This document shows positions 36,828 to 46,030 of a stretch of DNA of 64,000 nt, piece after piece. The stretch covers positions 1-64,000 of the forward strand of contig NSHR01000008.1 of assembly GCA_002737115.1 (NCBI GenBank). The letters are read 5' to 3'. The translations under genes and the position numbers were made by a program. The stretch comes from Gemmatimonadota bacterium. Its GTDB lineage: Bacteria > Gemmatimonadota > Gemmatimonadetes > Gemmatimonadales > Gemmatimonadaceae. Each line of letters opens with the position of its first letter. The stretch's first letter is position 1. The notes beneath the pieces are model-generated. The model was not told where the DNA came from and made no database searches. It worked only from the letters and a program-made list of their open reading frames with translations.

Positions 36828-36948
36828 ACGGCCAACTGCTTAGGGGGCAGGGAGGAGGGTGTCAGGGAGGAGGGGGCAGGTGACTGCGCGCCGTTACTGC
36901 TTCCTCCTCCCTGACACCCTCCTCCCTGCCCCCAAGCCGTTGGCCGTT
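36827..36948. terminator. Long G-rich inverted repeat, probable bidirectional terminator between convergent genes
   Basis: Left arm 36827-36873, right arm 36903-36948; 31-nt identical core (gggggcagggaggagggtgtcagggaggagg at 36843-36873 and its complement at 36903-36933) plus aacggccaac ends; one mismatch and one 1-nt bulge. Confidence 0.85.
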
Positions 36949-38564
36949 TATTTCATCACCCGCACCACCCAATCCGCCAATGCGCCCAACACCTCACGCC
37001 GCAGCTTCGTGTCCTTGAGCGCGGTGTAGCCGCCGGGCGCGCCGGAGGGATCAACTAGGAACAGATGGTTGGTGGCGGGGAAGTGGCGCACCGTCACGCG
37101 TGTGTTGCCGCTGCCCTTGAGGATGGTGGCGATCGAGTCGGCTTGCTCGGGGGTGACCTGTTGGTCGGTGTCGCCTTGAAGCACCAGCGTGGGCTGCTTG
37201 ACGCGGCGGAGCGCGGCGGAGGGCTCGGTTTTCATGAAGAAGCCCATCCACGTGTTCGCGGCGGAAAGGGAATCGAGGCCCTTCGGGACGGTGCGACGAA
37301 TGGAATCGCGCTGCGTTTCGGTGAGCTGTGTGGCGGCCTTGATGGCGTTCTCGTTCTGGAATTCAAGGATGCGACGACCGTTGTACGCGGGGCCGGCCAG
37401 CAGGGCGATGGCGCGCACGGTGGGGTCCTTGGCCGCGACCAAGGGCGCAATCAGGCCGCCTTCGCTGTGGCCGGCAAGGGCGATGCGCGTGCCGTCGATG
37501 TCGCGGCGCGCGCGCAGATACGCGACGGCCGATGCGACGTCATCGGCGAAGTCGGCGCTGGTGGCGTTCGCGCGTGACGCTGCACCGCCGCTGGCGCCCA
37601 CGCCGCGATCGTCGACGCGCAGCACGGCGATGCCGCGGCGGCCCAGCGTGTCGGCGATGTCGCGGAACGGCGCGTAGTTGGGCACGATACTGATGCGCGA
37701 GTCCCGGTCCTGCGGGCCACTGCCGCTGATGGTGACGACGGCGGGCATTTTCGCCGCCCCCTTCGGCCGTGTGAGCGTGCCGGCCAACGTGTAGCCGCGC
37801 GACGTGGGAATGACTACGTCTTCGGCCGTATAGGGCGCATTCGCCGGGGCGCCGTAGTCAATCGGTGCGGGCGCGCTCGACATACTCGCCGCGCCGGTGG
37901 TGCGCACCACGCGCAGGTTCTGTGCGGGAATGCTCATTTCAAGCGGGCCGCCGTTGGGGTCCCACAAAATGCGCGCATCCATGCCGCCAATGGAGAACAC
38001 CGTCGTATCGCCCTGCTGCGTGACCGTCGCGGGAATGGTGCGACCGCCGTTGGTGAGAAACACCGGCAGTGAGGCCTTCATGGCGATGCGCGCGTGATCG
38101 GCCATGAGTGCGGTGTGCAACACGGAGTTGCCGACTAGCGCCACCGCACCAGCGGCGCTGTGCAGCGCTTGTTCACTGGTGGTGCCATTCGCCGAGATGG
38201 TGAGTTTTGCGCTATCGCCGACCATGTGCACCACGATGTTCTGGGTCGGGAGGCCGGTGGTCGGTGCGCCGGGCGCGAAGATGGAGAGCGTGAGGCGACC
38301 GGGCACGCTGTTCACATGTTGCTGCTCCCAACGCATGACGGGTGCCCCGCGCATGCTGAGCAGCCCCACGATCGACGATGGCCCTGGTGTGACGACTTCG
38401 GTGCCCAGCGTATCGATGCTGCGCAAATAGACGAAGTGGTAGGTGGGGGCGGGTTGTGCGCGTGCGGTCGTGGCGAGCAGTGCGCCGAGGACGAGCAAGA
38501 CGACGGCGAGGACCAGCCCGATGATGCCGGCTCGACGCGAACGCTTCATGAGGAGGTGCAGCAT
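36948..38564 (-). CDS. Exported alpha/beta hydrolase
   Basis: 538 aa; signal anchor; 'PAVVTISGSGPQDRD', 'RGIAVLRVDDRGVGASGG', nucleophile 'LAGHSEGGLIAPLVA', late 'TNHLFLVD' His. Confidence 0.88.
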   Translation of the reverse strand: MLHLLMKRSRRAGIIGLVLAVVLLVLGALLATTARAQPAPTYHFVYLRSIDTLGTEVVTPGPSSIVGLLSMRGAPVMRWEQQHVNSVPGRLTLSIFAPGAPTTGLPTQNIVVHMVGDSAKLTISANGTTSEQALHSAAGAVALVGNSVLHTALMADHARIAMKASLPVFLTNGGRTIPATVTQQGDTTVFSIGGMDARILWDPNGGPLEMSIPAQNLRVVRTTGAASMSSAPAPIDYGAPANAPYTAEDVVIPTSRGYTLAGTLTRPKGAAKMPAVVTISGSGPQDRDSRISIVPNYAPFRDIADTLGRRGIAVLRVDDRGVGASGGAASRANATSADFADDVASAVAYLRARRDIDGTRIALAGHSEGGLIAPLVAAKDPTVRAIALLAGPAYNGRRILEFQNENAIKAATQLTETQRDSIRRTVPKGLDSLSAANTWMGFFMKTEPSAALRRVKQPTLVLQGDTDQQVTPEQADSIATILKGSGNTRVTVRHFPATNHLFLVDPSGAPGGYTALKDTKLRREVLGALADWVVRVMK

Positions 38565-38591
38565 GGACAGCTCTCTGCGGAGAAAGACGGA

Positions 38592-38798
38592 CTACGTCGA
38601 CTCGTGGTCGACATCGTGGACCGGGGTGGTGTGATCCGACGGCACTGGCGGCGACACGCGCCCGGTGTCCCGGAGCGCGCGCCGCAGCAGAAACTCGATC
38701 TGCCCATTCAGACTGCGCAGGTCATCGTTGGCCCACCGCTGGACCGCGTCGAGCACCTCGCGGTCCACGCGAATGAGGAATGACTTGCGTTCAGCCAT
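38592..38798 (-). CDS. Arc-like ribbon-helix-helix DNA-binding protein
   Basis: 68 aa; 'KSFLIRVDREVLDAVQRWANDDLRSLNGQIEFLLRRALRD' is a typical RHH fold pattern. Confidence 0.85.
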   Translation of the reverse strand: MAERKSFLIRVDREVLDAVQRWANDDLRSLNGQIEFLLRRALRDTGRVSPPVPSDHTTPVHDVDHEST

Positions 38799-38816
38799 GA
38801 GACGCCGCTCGCATGA

Positions 38817-39686
38817 TCAGGAGTAGAGCGTGCCGGTGTTGACCACCGGTTGGGCGGCGCGGTCGGAGCAGAGCACGACCAACAGATTGCTCACCATCGA
38901 TGCTTTGCGCTCGTCGTCGAGCGTCACGATCTTCCGCGCGGACAACGCGTCGAGCGCCATTTCTACCATACCGACGGCGCCTTCCACAATCGTCTGACGG
39001 GCGGCCACAATGGCGCTCGCCTGCTGTCGCTGCAGCATCGCCGCGGCGATTTCCTGGGCGTACGCCAAGTGACTGATGCGCGCTTCAAGCACTTCGACGC
39101 CGGCTTTGCCAAGGCGGTCGTGCAGCGCTTCGAGCAGGCCTTTGGAAATCTCGGCGGGATGCGTGCTAAGGGCGATCGCGTCGTCGCCGTGGTGATCGTA
39201 CGGATACGACGAGGCCAACGCACGCACCGCCGACTCGCTTTGCACGGCCACATACTGCACGTAGTCGTTCACTTCAAAACTGGCTTCGGCGGTGTCGATG
39301 ACCTTCCAGACCACGATGGCCCCGATCTCGACGGGGTTTGAGCGCGCGTCGTTCACCTTGAGCTTGTTGGTCTCGAAGTTCCGGATGCGCAGCGAGACGG
39401 CCTTCTTGGTCATGAACGGATTCGTGAACCAGAGTCCGGGCGTTTTGGCGGTGCCTTTGTAGGTGCCGAACAGCGTGAGGACTTTGCCTTCGTTGGGCGA
39501 GACGGTGAACAACCCCGGCATGCACAGGAAGGCGAGCGTCATGAGCAGCGCGCCGCCGCCGACCACGAGCTCGTTTTCGGTGCGGGCGCCCGTGTAGACG
39601 ACGAATCCGCCGATCAGGACGACGACACCGATCAGGACGGCCATCAGGATGCCCGGGGAGGGCCGGGCCTCGATTTCGCGGAACAT
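38817..39686 (-). CDS. SPFH / band 7 (stomatin-like) membrane protein
   Basis: 289 aa; two N-terminal TM segments, '[28 protein letters not shown]', '[37 protein letters not shown]'. Confidence 0.9.
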   Translation of the reverse strand: MFREIEARPSPGILMAVLIGVVVLIGGFVVYTGARTENELVVGGGALLMTLAFLCMPGLFTVSPNEGKVLTLFGTYKGTAKTPGLWFTNPFMTKKAVSLRIRNFETNKLKVNDARSNPVEIGAIVVWKVIDTAEASFEVNDYVQYVAVQSESAVRALASSYPYDHHGDDAIALSTHPAEISKGLLEALHDRLGKAGVEVLEARISHLAYAQEIAAAMLQRQQASAIVAARQTIVEGAVGMVEMALDALSARKIVTLDDERKASMVSNLLVVLCSDRAAQPVVNTGTLYS

Positions 39687-39713
39687 GGGGTGAACCTCGG
39701 AGAAGGGGGTGGT

Positions 39714-39749
39714 ACTGAAATGATATCACTTCAGTATCACCCTACGCAA
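39714..39749 (-). promoter_or_regulatory. Predicted promoter with overlapping palindromic operator upstream of SPFH-RHH operon
   Basis: Palindrome ACTGAAaTGATATCAcTTCAGT (39714-39735); minus strand TTGCGT (39744-39749) - 18 nt - TATCAT (39720-39725). Confidence 0.5.
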
Positions 39750-39915
39750 GGATCGTCCGTGTGATTTCTGCGGGCGCTGCGGGCAGGACCTCAAGCCGAT
39801 CGCCCACCGCGGCGTCTGTGCCACCGCAGTCCGAAAAACCAGTCTTGCAAGGGAGTGAACGCGGGGCCATAGTCGCTTGCGTGAGCCCCGTCCCCTGTTG
39901 CCCGGAGAGTCTGTC

Positions 39916-42900
39916 GTGACACGATTACCCCTACGGTTGGCATTCGCTGCCGCCGTTCTTCTTCCTTATGTGTCGGCCAGTGCGCAGCCGGCGCGCCCCG
40001 CCGCCCGCGTGGCGGCACGTCCGGCGTCGATGGCGCCACTGGCGGCCCCGTTTGACACTGGTGCCCTGTCGGCCATGAAGTGGCGCGAGATCGGCCCGTT
40101 CCGCGGTGGCCGTTCGGCGGCGGCGGCCGGCAGCGTGGCCCGTCCCCAGGAATATTGGATGGGGACCGTCGGCGGTGGCGTCTTCAAGTCGGTGGACGGC
40201 GGCGACACGTGGGTGCCGATGACCGACAAATATTTTGGCGGCACCATCGGCAGCATCGGTGTCGCCCCCAGCAACCCCGACGTCGTGTACGTGGGCGGCG
40301 GTGAGTTCACGATTCGCGGCAACGTGTCGCACGGTGACGGCGTCTGGAAGACGACCGACGGCGGCAAGACGTGGACGAACCTGGGCTTGAACGACACTCG
40401 GCAGATTTCCCGCCTGCTGGTGCATCCCACCAATCCCGACGTCGCCTACGTGGCGGCACAGGGGCATGCGTGGGGGCCGAACGCCGAACGCGGCGTGTTC
40501 CGCACGAAGGACGGCGGTAAGAGCTGGGCAAAGGTGCTGTTCCGCGACGACTCCACCGGTGCGGCGGACCTGGCCATGGATCCGAGCAACCCGAACGTCC
40601 TGTACGCCGGCTTCTGGCAGATGCATCGCAAGCCGTGGATGCTGGTGTCGGGCGGCAAGGGCTCCGGCATGTTCAAGAGCACTGATGGCGGCGATACGTG
40701 GACCGAGATCACCAAGCACAAGGGTTTGCCCGCCGGCCTGTGGGGCAACATCGGCATCACGGTGAGCGGCGCCAATACGCAGCGTATCTATGCGCTGATC
40801 GAGGCCGACGAGGGCGGTGTGTTCCGCAGCGACGATGGCGGCGCCACGTGGGCGCGGGTGAACGACGAACGCAAGCTGCGTCAGCGCGCGTGGTACTACT
40901 CGAAGATCTACGCCGACCCGAAGAACCCCGATCTCGTGTACGCCAGCAACGTGCAATTCCAGGTGTCGCGCGATGCGGGCAAGACGTGGAGCAACATCAA
41001 CACGCCGCACGGCGACTCGCACAATCTCTGGATCGCCAGCGACAACGGCGATCGCATGATCGAAGCGAACGACGGCGGCGCCAACGTGAGCACCGACGCG
41101 GCGAAGACGTGGTCGGCGCAGGACTTCGCCACCGCGCAGTTCTACCATGTGACTACCACCAATCACTTCCCGTACAAGATCTGCGGCGCGCAGCAGGACA
41201 ACAGCACGCTCTGCGGTCCGTCGCGCGCGGCGGGTGGTATCACGATGGACATGTGGCAGGACGCCGGCGGCGGTGAGTCGGGTTTCATCGCGGCGCTGCC
41301 GAACAATCCGGACATCGTGTTCGCTGGGAGCTACGGCGGTTTTCTCACGCGCAAGGACATGCGCACCGGACTGGCGCGCGACATCAATCCGTGGCCGCTC
41401 AATCCGATGGGACACTCGGCCATCGATTCGAAGTACCGCATGCAGTGGACCTTCCCGATCGCGGTCAGCCCGCACGATGCGAAGACGATCTACGTAGGGT
41501 CGAACGTGCTCTTCAAGACCACGAATGAAGGCGACAGCTATACCGCCATCAGCCCCGATCTGTCGCGCAACGATCCGCGCACGCTCGGGCCGTCGGGCGG
41601 CCAGATCACGAAGGACCAGACCGGTGTGGAAACGTATGGCACCGTGTTCGCGATGGCGGAGTCGCCGGTCACGAAGGGCGTGATCTGGGCGGGTACCGAC
41701 GACGGCACGGTGCATGTCACGCGCAACGGTGGCGTGTCGTGGACGAACGTCACGCCGGCGTTGCTCAAAGAGCGTGAGTGGGCGCGCATCTCGATCATCG
41801 AGGCCTCGCACTTCAACACCGGTACGGCGTATGTGGCCGCGAACCGCTTTCAGATGGACGACAACCAGCCGTATCTGTTCAAGACGAACGACTTCGGCAA
41901 GACGTGGTCGCGCATCGACCACAGCGGCACGGCCACTGGCCTTCCGGCCACCGAGTTTACGCGCGTGATCCGGGAAGATGACGTGCGTCCGGGGCTGCTG
42001 TTCGCGGGCACGGAGCGTGGCGTCTATGGGTCGCTCGATGATGGCGCGACGTGGTTTTCGATGCGTCGGAATCTGCCGATCGTGCCGGTGCATGACCTGG
42101 CGATCAAGGACGGCGATCTCATTGCCGCCACGCACGCCCGCTCGTTCTGGGTGATCGACGACATCTCTCTGCTGCGTCAGCTCACCGCCAGCGCGATGAC
42201 CGAGCGGGCGCATTTGTTCTCGCCGCGCGCAGCGTACCGCATCAACTGGGGCGGTGGCTTCAACCCGGGTGGTGGCAATGGCGCACCGGTGGGGGCCAAT
42301 CCACCCAACGGCGCGATCGTGTACTACTGGCTCAAGTCGCCGGCCAACAAGGTGACCATCGAGTTCAAGGATTCCACCGGCCGCACCGTGCGCACCTTCT
42401 CGAGCGACACGGCGGGTGCCGGCGCCGCGGGTGCACCAGCCGGTGGTCGGCGCAGTGTGGCCGCCGATGCCGCACCCACGAACACGGTGGGCATGAACAC
42501 GTTTTCGTGGAATTTGCGCGAGAGCGATGCGACCACGTTCAACGGCATGATCATGTGGGCTGGTGTGCTCACGGGTCCGCTGGTGCTGCCGGGCAACTAC
42601 TCGGTGCGTTTGCTGGTGGATGGTGCACCGGTATCCGACGCGAAGCTGCTGGTGAAGAAGGACCCGCGCAGCGATGCGACGCCCGCTGATCTGGTGGCGC
42701 AGTACAAGATGCTGATGCAGATCCGCGATCGCACCACCGATGCGAACGACGCCGTGCGCACCGTGCGGTACGTGCGGAGCCAAGCCGTGTCACGCTCGAA
42801 AGAAGTGGGCGCTGATTCGGCGCAGTATGCGCAGTTGGTGAAGACGCTCGATGCCAAGATCAGCGAGATGGAAGCGCAGATCTATCAGGTGAAGAACCAG

Positions 42901-43194
42901 AGCGGTCAGGATCCGCTCAACTACCCGATCAAGGTGAACAACCAGATCGCGGCGTTGGCGGGCGTGGTGGGCAGCACCGAAGCACGTCCCACGAAGCAGT
43001 CGGTCGTGGTGTACGACACGCTGTCGAAGGAGCTCGAGGTGTCGCTGGTGGAGCTCCGCAAAGCGTACAAGGAGCTGCTGCCCCCCATCGACGCGATCCT
43101 CAAGAAGCACGGCCTGCCGGCGATCGAAGTGAAGGCCGGCGACGTGCAGACGCCGCGTCGTATTGGCGCTGAGGAAGAAACGACGGGGATGTAA
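39916..43194 (+). CDS. BNR/VPS10 (sortilin-like) beta-propeller exported protein, paralog 3
   Basis: GTG start VTRLPLRLAFAAAVLLPYVSASAQP; 'MKWREIGPFRGGRSAAAAGSV' and Asp-box repeats collinear with paralog 2. Confidence 0.9.
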   Translation: MTRLPLRLAFAAAVLLPYVSASAQPARPAARVAARPASMAPLAAPFDTGALSAMKWREIGPFRGGRSAAAAGSVARPQEYWMGTVGGGVFKSVDGGDTWVPMTDKYFGGTIGSIGVAPSNPDVVYVGGGEFTIRGNVSHGDGVWKTTDGGKTWTNLGLNDTRQISRLLVHPTNPDVAYVAAQGHAWGPNAERGVFRTKDGGKSWAKVLFRDDSTGAADLAMDPSNPNVLYAGFWQMHRKPWMLVSGGKGSGMFKSTDGGDTWTEITKHKGLPAGLWGNIGITVSGANTQRIYALIEADEGGVFRSDDGGATWARVNDERKLRQRAWYYSKIYADPKNPDLVYASNVQFQVSRDAGKTWSNINTPHGDSHNLWIASDNGDRMIEANDGGANVSTDAAKTWSAQDFATAQFYHVTTTNHFPYKICGAQQDNSTLCGPSRAAGGITMDMWQDAGGGESGFIAALPNNPDIVFAGSYGGFLTRKDMRTGLARDINPWPLNPMGHSAIDSKYRMQWTFPIAVSPHDAKTIYVGSNVLFKTTNEGDSYTAISPDLSRNDPRTLGPSGGQITKDQTGVETYGTVFAMAESPVTKGVIWAGTDDGTVHVTRNGGVSWTNVTPALLKEREWARISIIEASHFNTGTAYVAANRFQMDDNQPYLFKTNDFGKTWSRIDHSGTATGLPATEFTRVIREDDVRPGLLFAGTERGVYGSLDDGATWFSMRRNLPIVPVHDLAIKDGDLIAATHARSFWVIDDISLLRQLTASAMTERAHLFSPRAAYRINWGGGFNPGGGNGAPVGANPPNGAIVYYWLKSPANKVTIEFKDSTGRTVRTFSSDTAGAGAAGAPAGGRRSVAADAAPTNTVGMNTFSWNLRESDATTFNGMIMWAGVLTGPLVLPGNYSVRLLVDGAPVSDAKLLVKKDPRSDATPADLVAQYKMLMQIRDRTTDANDAVRTVRYVRSQAVSRSKEVGADSAQYAQLVKTLDAKISEMEAQIYQVKNQSGQDPLNYPIKVNNQIAALAGVVGSTEARPTKQSVVVYDTLSKELEVSLVELRKAYKELLPPIDAILKKHGLPAIEVKAGDVQTPRRIGAEEETTGM

Positions 43195-43256
43195 GCGCGA
43201 CGGCGATGGCCGATGCAGCGCACAGCACGGCGGGTCGTTGCGGGAACCTCGGGTTC

Positions 43257-44504
43257 CTAGCGGCGGCCCGCCGTACTGCGTACCAACCGCGCGATACTCG
43301 CGATGCCGAACACGGGTCCCAGCGACAACAGCACAAACGCCCACTGCCACCCCACGCGAGCGGCGAGCGGTGGTACGAGTTGAATCACCGCCGCTGTCAG
43401 CAGAAAACCGAGCGATGTTTGCAGTGTGAGCGCGGTGCCGACCGCGTGCGGGGGCACGCTCTCGGTCACCAGCACCGAGAACTGTGCGCTGTCGGCGATC
43501 ACGAAGAAGCCCCAGACCAGTGCAACCGGCACCAGCAGCCACAACGAGCGTCCGAAGGCGAAGCCGATCAGCACGGAACAGGCGCCGCTGATGGCCATGG
43601 CTCGTGTGACCAGCCAGGCGCGCCCACGACGGTCGGCCACGAGTCCGCCCCAGATGCACCCGGCGCCGCCAATCGCGAGGGCGGCGAAGGCGATGGCCGA
43701 CGCCATCGACACGCCGCGCGCGCCGGCGGTGGGATCGTGCGTGGCGATGCTGGCGGCGATGAACACCGGCAACCACGTCCACGCCGCATAGAGCTCAAAC
43801 ATGTGGCCGAGGTAGCCGCCCGTGGATAACCGCCACGCTGGCGTGCGCACCACCTCGCGCACCAGATGCCACGAGAACGGCCGAGCGGGAAAGGGATACG
43901 GCCCTTCACGATACCCCAACCACACCAGCAGCGCAGCGAGGCACGCGCCCACGGACGCACTCGCCACCACCGGGGTGATACCGGCGCCGGGGATGGCATG
44001 CACGAGATACGGCATCGCTTTGCCCACCGTGAGCGCGCCCACGATGGTGCCCACGGCCAGTCCGCGTCGCGCGCGAAACCAGGTGGCGATCATCTTCATG
44101 GCTGGTGGATACACGCCCGCCAGCGCGAGGCCGGTGATGAAGCGCCAGAGCAGTGCGCCCGACAGTTGCTCCGACTGCAACAGCATGGCGTTGGCGGCGG
44201 CACCGACCAGCGCGCACGCGGCAAATAGCGCTCGCGCCGGTACGATGTCGGCCACGTTGAGCACGGCCGAGATGGCGGTACCGGTGACAAAGCCAAGTTG
44301 TACGATCGTGGTGAGCCATGCCGCTTCACTGCTGCTCAGCGTCCACTGTGCGGTGTACTGCGCCGACACCGCACTCGCGGCGAACCACAGCGTCATCCCC
44401 AGCAGCTCGGCGACGGTGAGAAGGCCGAGCATGCGCCAGCGATCCGGATGCGAATCACCGGCGGGAGGCACGAGCGCGGGGTCACCAGTCGGCGCGCTCC
44501 TCAT
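43257..44504 (-). CDS. MFS transporter
   Basis: From MRSAPTGDPALVPPAG; 12 TM-like pattern, 'ATWFRARRGLAVGTIVGALTVGKAMPYLV'. Confidence 0.88.
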   Translation of the reverse strand: MRSAPTGDPALVPPAGDSHPDRWRMLGLLTVAELLGMTLWFAASAVSAQYTAQWTLSSSEAAWLTTIVQLGFVTGTAISAVLNVADIVPARALFAACALVGAAANAMLLQSEQLSGALLWRFITGLALAGVYPPAMKMIATWFRARRGLAVGTIVGALTVGKAMPYLVHAIPGAGITPVVASASVGACLAALLVWLGYREGPYPFPARPFSWHLVREVVRTPAWRLSTGGYLGHMFELYAAWTWLPVFIAASIATHDPTAGARGVSMASAIAFAALAIGGAGCIWGGLVADRRGRAWLVTRAMAISGACSVLIGFAFGRSLWLLVPVALVWGFFVIADSAQFSVLVTESVPPHAVGTALTLQTSLGFLLTAAVIQLVPPLAARVGWQWAFVLLSLGPVFGIASIARLVRSTAGRR

Positions 44505-44515
44505 TCGTGGCGCAC

Positions 44516-44968
44516 CTACAACTCTTCGATGGACACGCCAAACTCGTCGACATGCTCCGCCAGGGCGCGCAGGGTACGCTCCGCGCCGGCGCCGTGCCCA
44601 CGCAGCGCCGCGAAGAAACGAACGACGGGATTGCCCACGCGACCGGACTCGGTGAGCGTGATGACGCTGTGCGCGACATCGCCTTCGATGCGCCATTCCC
44701 AGTGGAGCTGTCCCTTCGTGTCGTCGTTGGTCACCTGCACGACGATCGTCTGCGCGTCGCCGGCATCCTGCCGTTGGATGGTGCACGGCGACGGCGCCCA
44801 CTGTTCGTAGGCGGAGAGGTCCGTGAGCAGGGCGCGGACGTCATCCGCACCGCGCGGCAGGCGCATGCGACGCACCACGCGATACTCGGCCGGCGTGACG
44901 AGTCCGCCAACGACCAGCGCGATCAGACTCGCCGCGATCGCGGCCATAATGGCCAGAATCCAGTACAT
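44516..44968 (-). CDS. SRPBCC (polyketide cyclase-like) family protein with N-terminal TM
   Basis: 150 aa; 'MRLPRGADDVRALLTDLSAYEQWAPS...WEWRIEGDVAHSVITLTESGRVGNPVVRFFAAL'. Confidence 0.85.
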   Translation of the reverse strand: MYWILAIMAAIAASLIALVVGGLVTPAEYRVVRRMRLPRGADDVRALLTDLSAYEQWAPSPCTIQRQDAGDAQTIVVQVTNDDTKGQLHWEWRIEGDVAHSVITLTESGRVGNPVVRFFAALRGHGAGAERTLRALAEHVDEFGVSIEEL

Positions 44969-45058
44969 GGCCGCCGGCGCTCAGCTCACACGCGGTGACT
45001 GATCGCGCACCACGTGGACGCGTCGTTTTGCTCAGGAGCCAACCGGTCGGGCAAGGGT

Positions 45059-45991
45059 TTACGCGCCGGTCGGTTCGGACAGGAGCGGCTCTGTGTCGGG
45101 CGGCATGGTGACGGCCATGCCCATCGCGTGATATCCCTTGTCGACATACACCGTGGATCCGGTGATCCCGCTGGCGAGCGTGCTGGAGAGAAACGCCGCG
45201 GTGTTGCCGACTTCGGTGGCGGTGAGCGTTTCGGCGAGCGGCGAGTTGGCGGCGCAGTACTTCACCATCTTGTCGATGATGCCGATCGCACTCGCCGCAC
45301 GCGACGCATACGGGCCGGCGCTGATCGTGTTCACCCGCAGGCCGTACTTGCGGCCCGCTTCGAACGACAGCACCCGCGTGTCGCTCTCGAGCGCGGCCTT
45401 CGCCGATGACATACCACCGCCGTAGCCGGGAATGGCGCGCTCACTGGCCATGTACGTGAGCGAGCAGACCGAGCCGCCCGGACGCATGAGCGGCGCGAGG
45501 CGCTGCACCATGGACACGAGTGAGTACGCGCTCGCGCTCGACGCCGCGAGATAGCCGGCGCGACTGACTTCGAGCAACGGCTTCTTCACTTCGGGGCCGT
45601 TGGCCAGTGAGTGGAAGACGATGTCGAGCGACTGGTCGCCGAAATCGGTGGCGATGCGTTGGGCGAGGCCGCCGATCGAGAAGTCGCCAACGTCCTTGTA
45701 GCGCTTCGATTCGCGCACGTCGGCGGGCGCATCGTCGAGGGCGTCGTAGACGGCGTCGAGGGGATAGATGCGCTCAAAGGTGAGCAACGAGCCATCGCTC
45801 AGGCGACGGGATTCATCCATCTTCCCGCGTTCGAGCAGGTTGAGGAAGATGTTGAGCGCCGGCGGCCACGTGGCGACACAGACCGAGGCACCGGCCTCAG
45901 CGAAGGCCTTTGCGACGGCGAACCCGAAGCCGCCGTCGTCGGCGACGCCAGCCACGAGGGCGCGCTTGCCGGAAAGATCGATGGGTAGCAT
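45059..45991 (-). CDS. fabI: Enoyl-[acyl-carrier-protein] reductase (NADH), plant/chlamydia-like FabI
   Basis: 310 aa; '[80 protein letters not shown]', '[32 protein letters not shown]'. Confidence 0.93.
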   Translation of the reverse strand: MLPIDLSGKRALVAGVADDGGFGFAVAKAFAEAGASVCVATWPPALNIFLNLLERGKMDESRRLSDGSLLTFERIYPLDAVYDALDDAPADVRESKRYKDVGDFSIGGLAQRIATDFGDQSLDIVFHSLANGPEVKKPLLEVSRAGYLAASSASAYSLVSMVQRLAPLMRPGGSVCSLTYMASERAIPGYGGGMSSAKAALESDTRVLSFEAGRKYGLRVNTISAGPYASRAASAIGIIDKMVKYCAANSPLAETLTATEVGNTAAFLSSTLASGITGSTVYVDKGYHAMGMAVTMPPDTEPLLSEPTGA

Positions 45992-46030
45992 CTGGGCAAG
46001 ATAGCAGCGGGGGCGCTTGGCGAGGAGCGA

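Noticed and set aside
39931-42783. 950-aa minus-strand ORF (and similar long shadows at 30789-32285 +, 2566-4296 +, 4372-5886 +, 19202-20842 -, 34421-35437 +)
   Set aside because: Antisense to well-supported genes; compositions are Arg/His/Val/Gly-rich with no family motifs, typical of GC-rich shadow ORFs.
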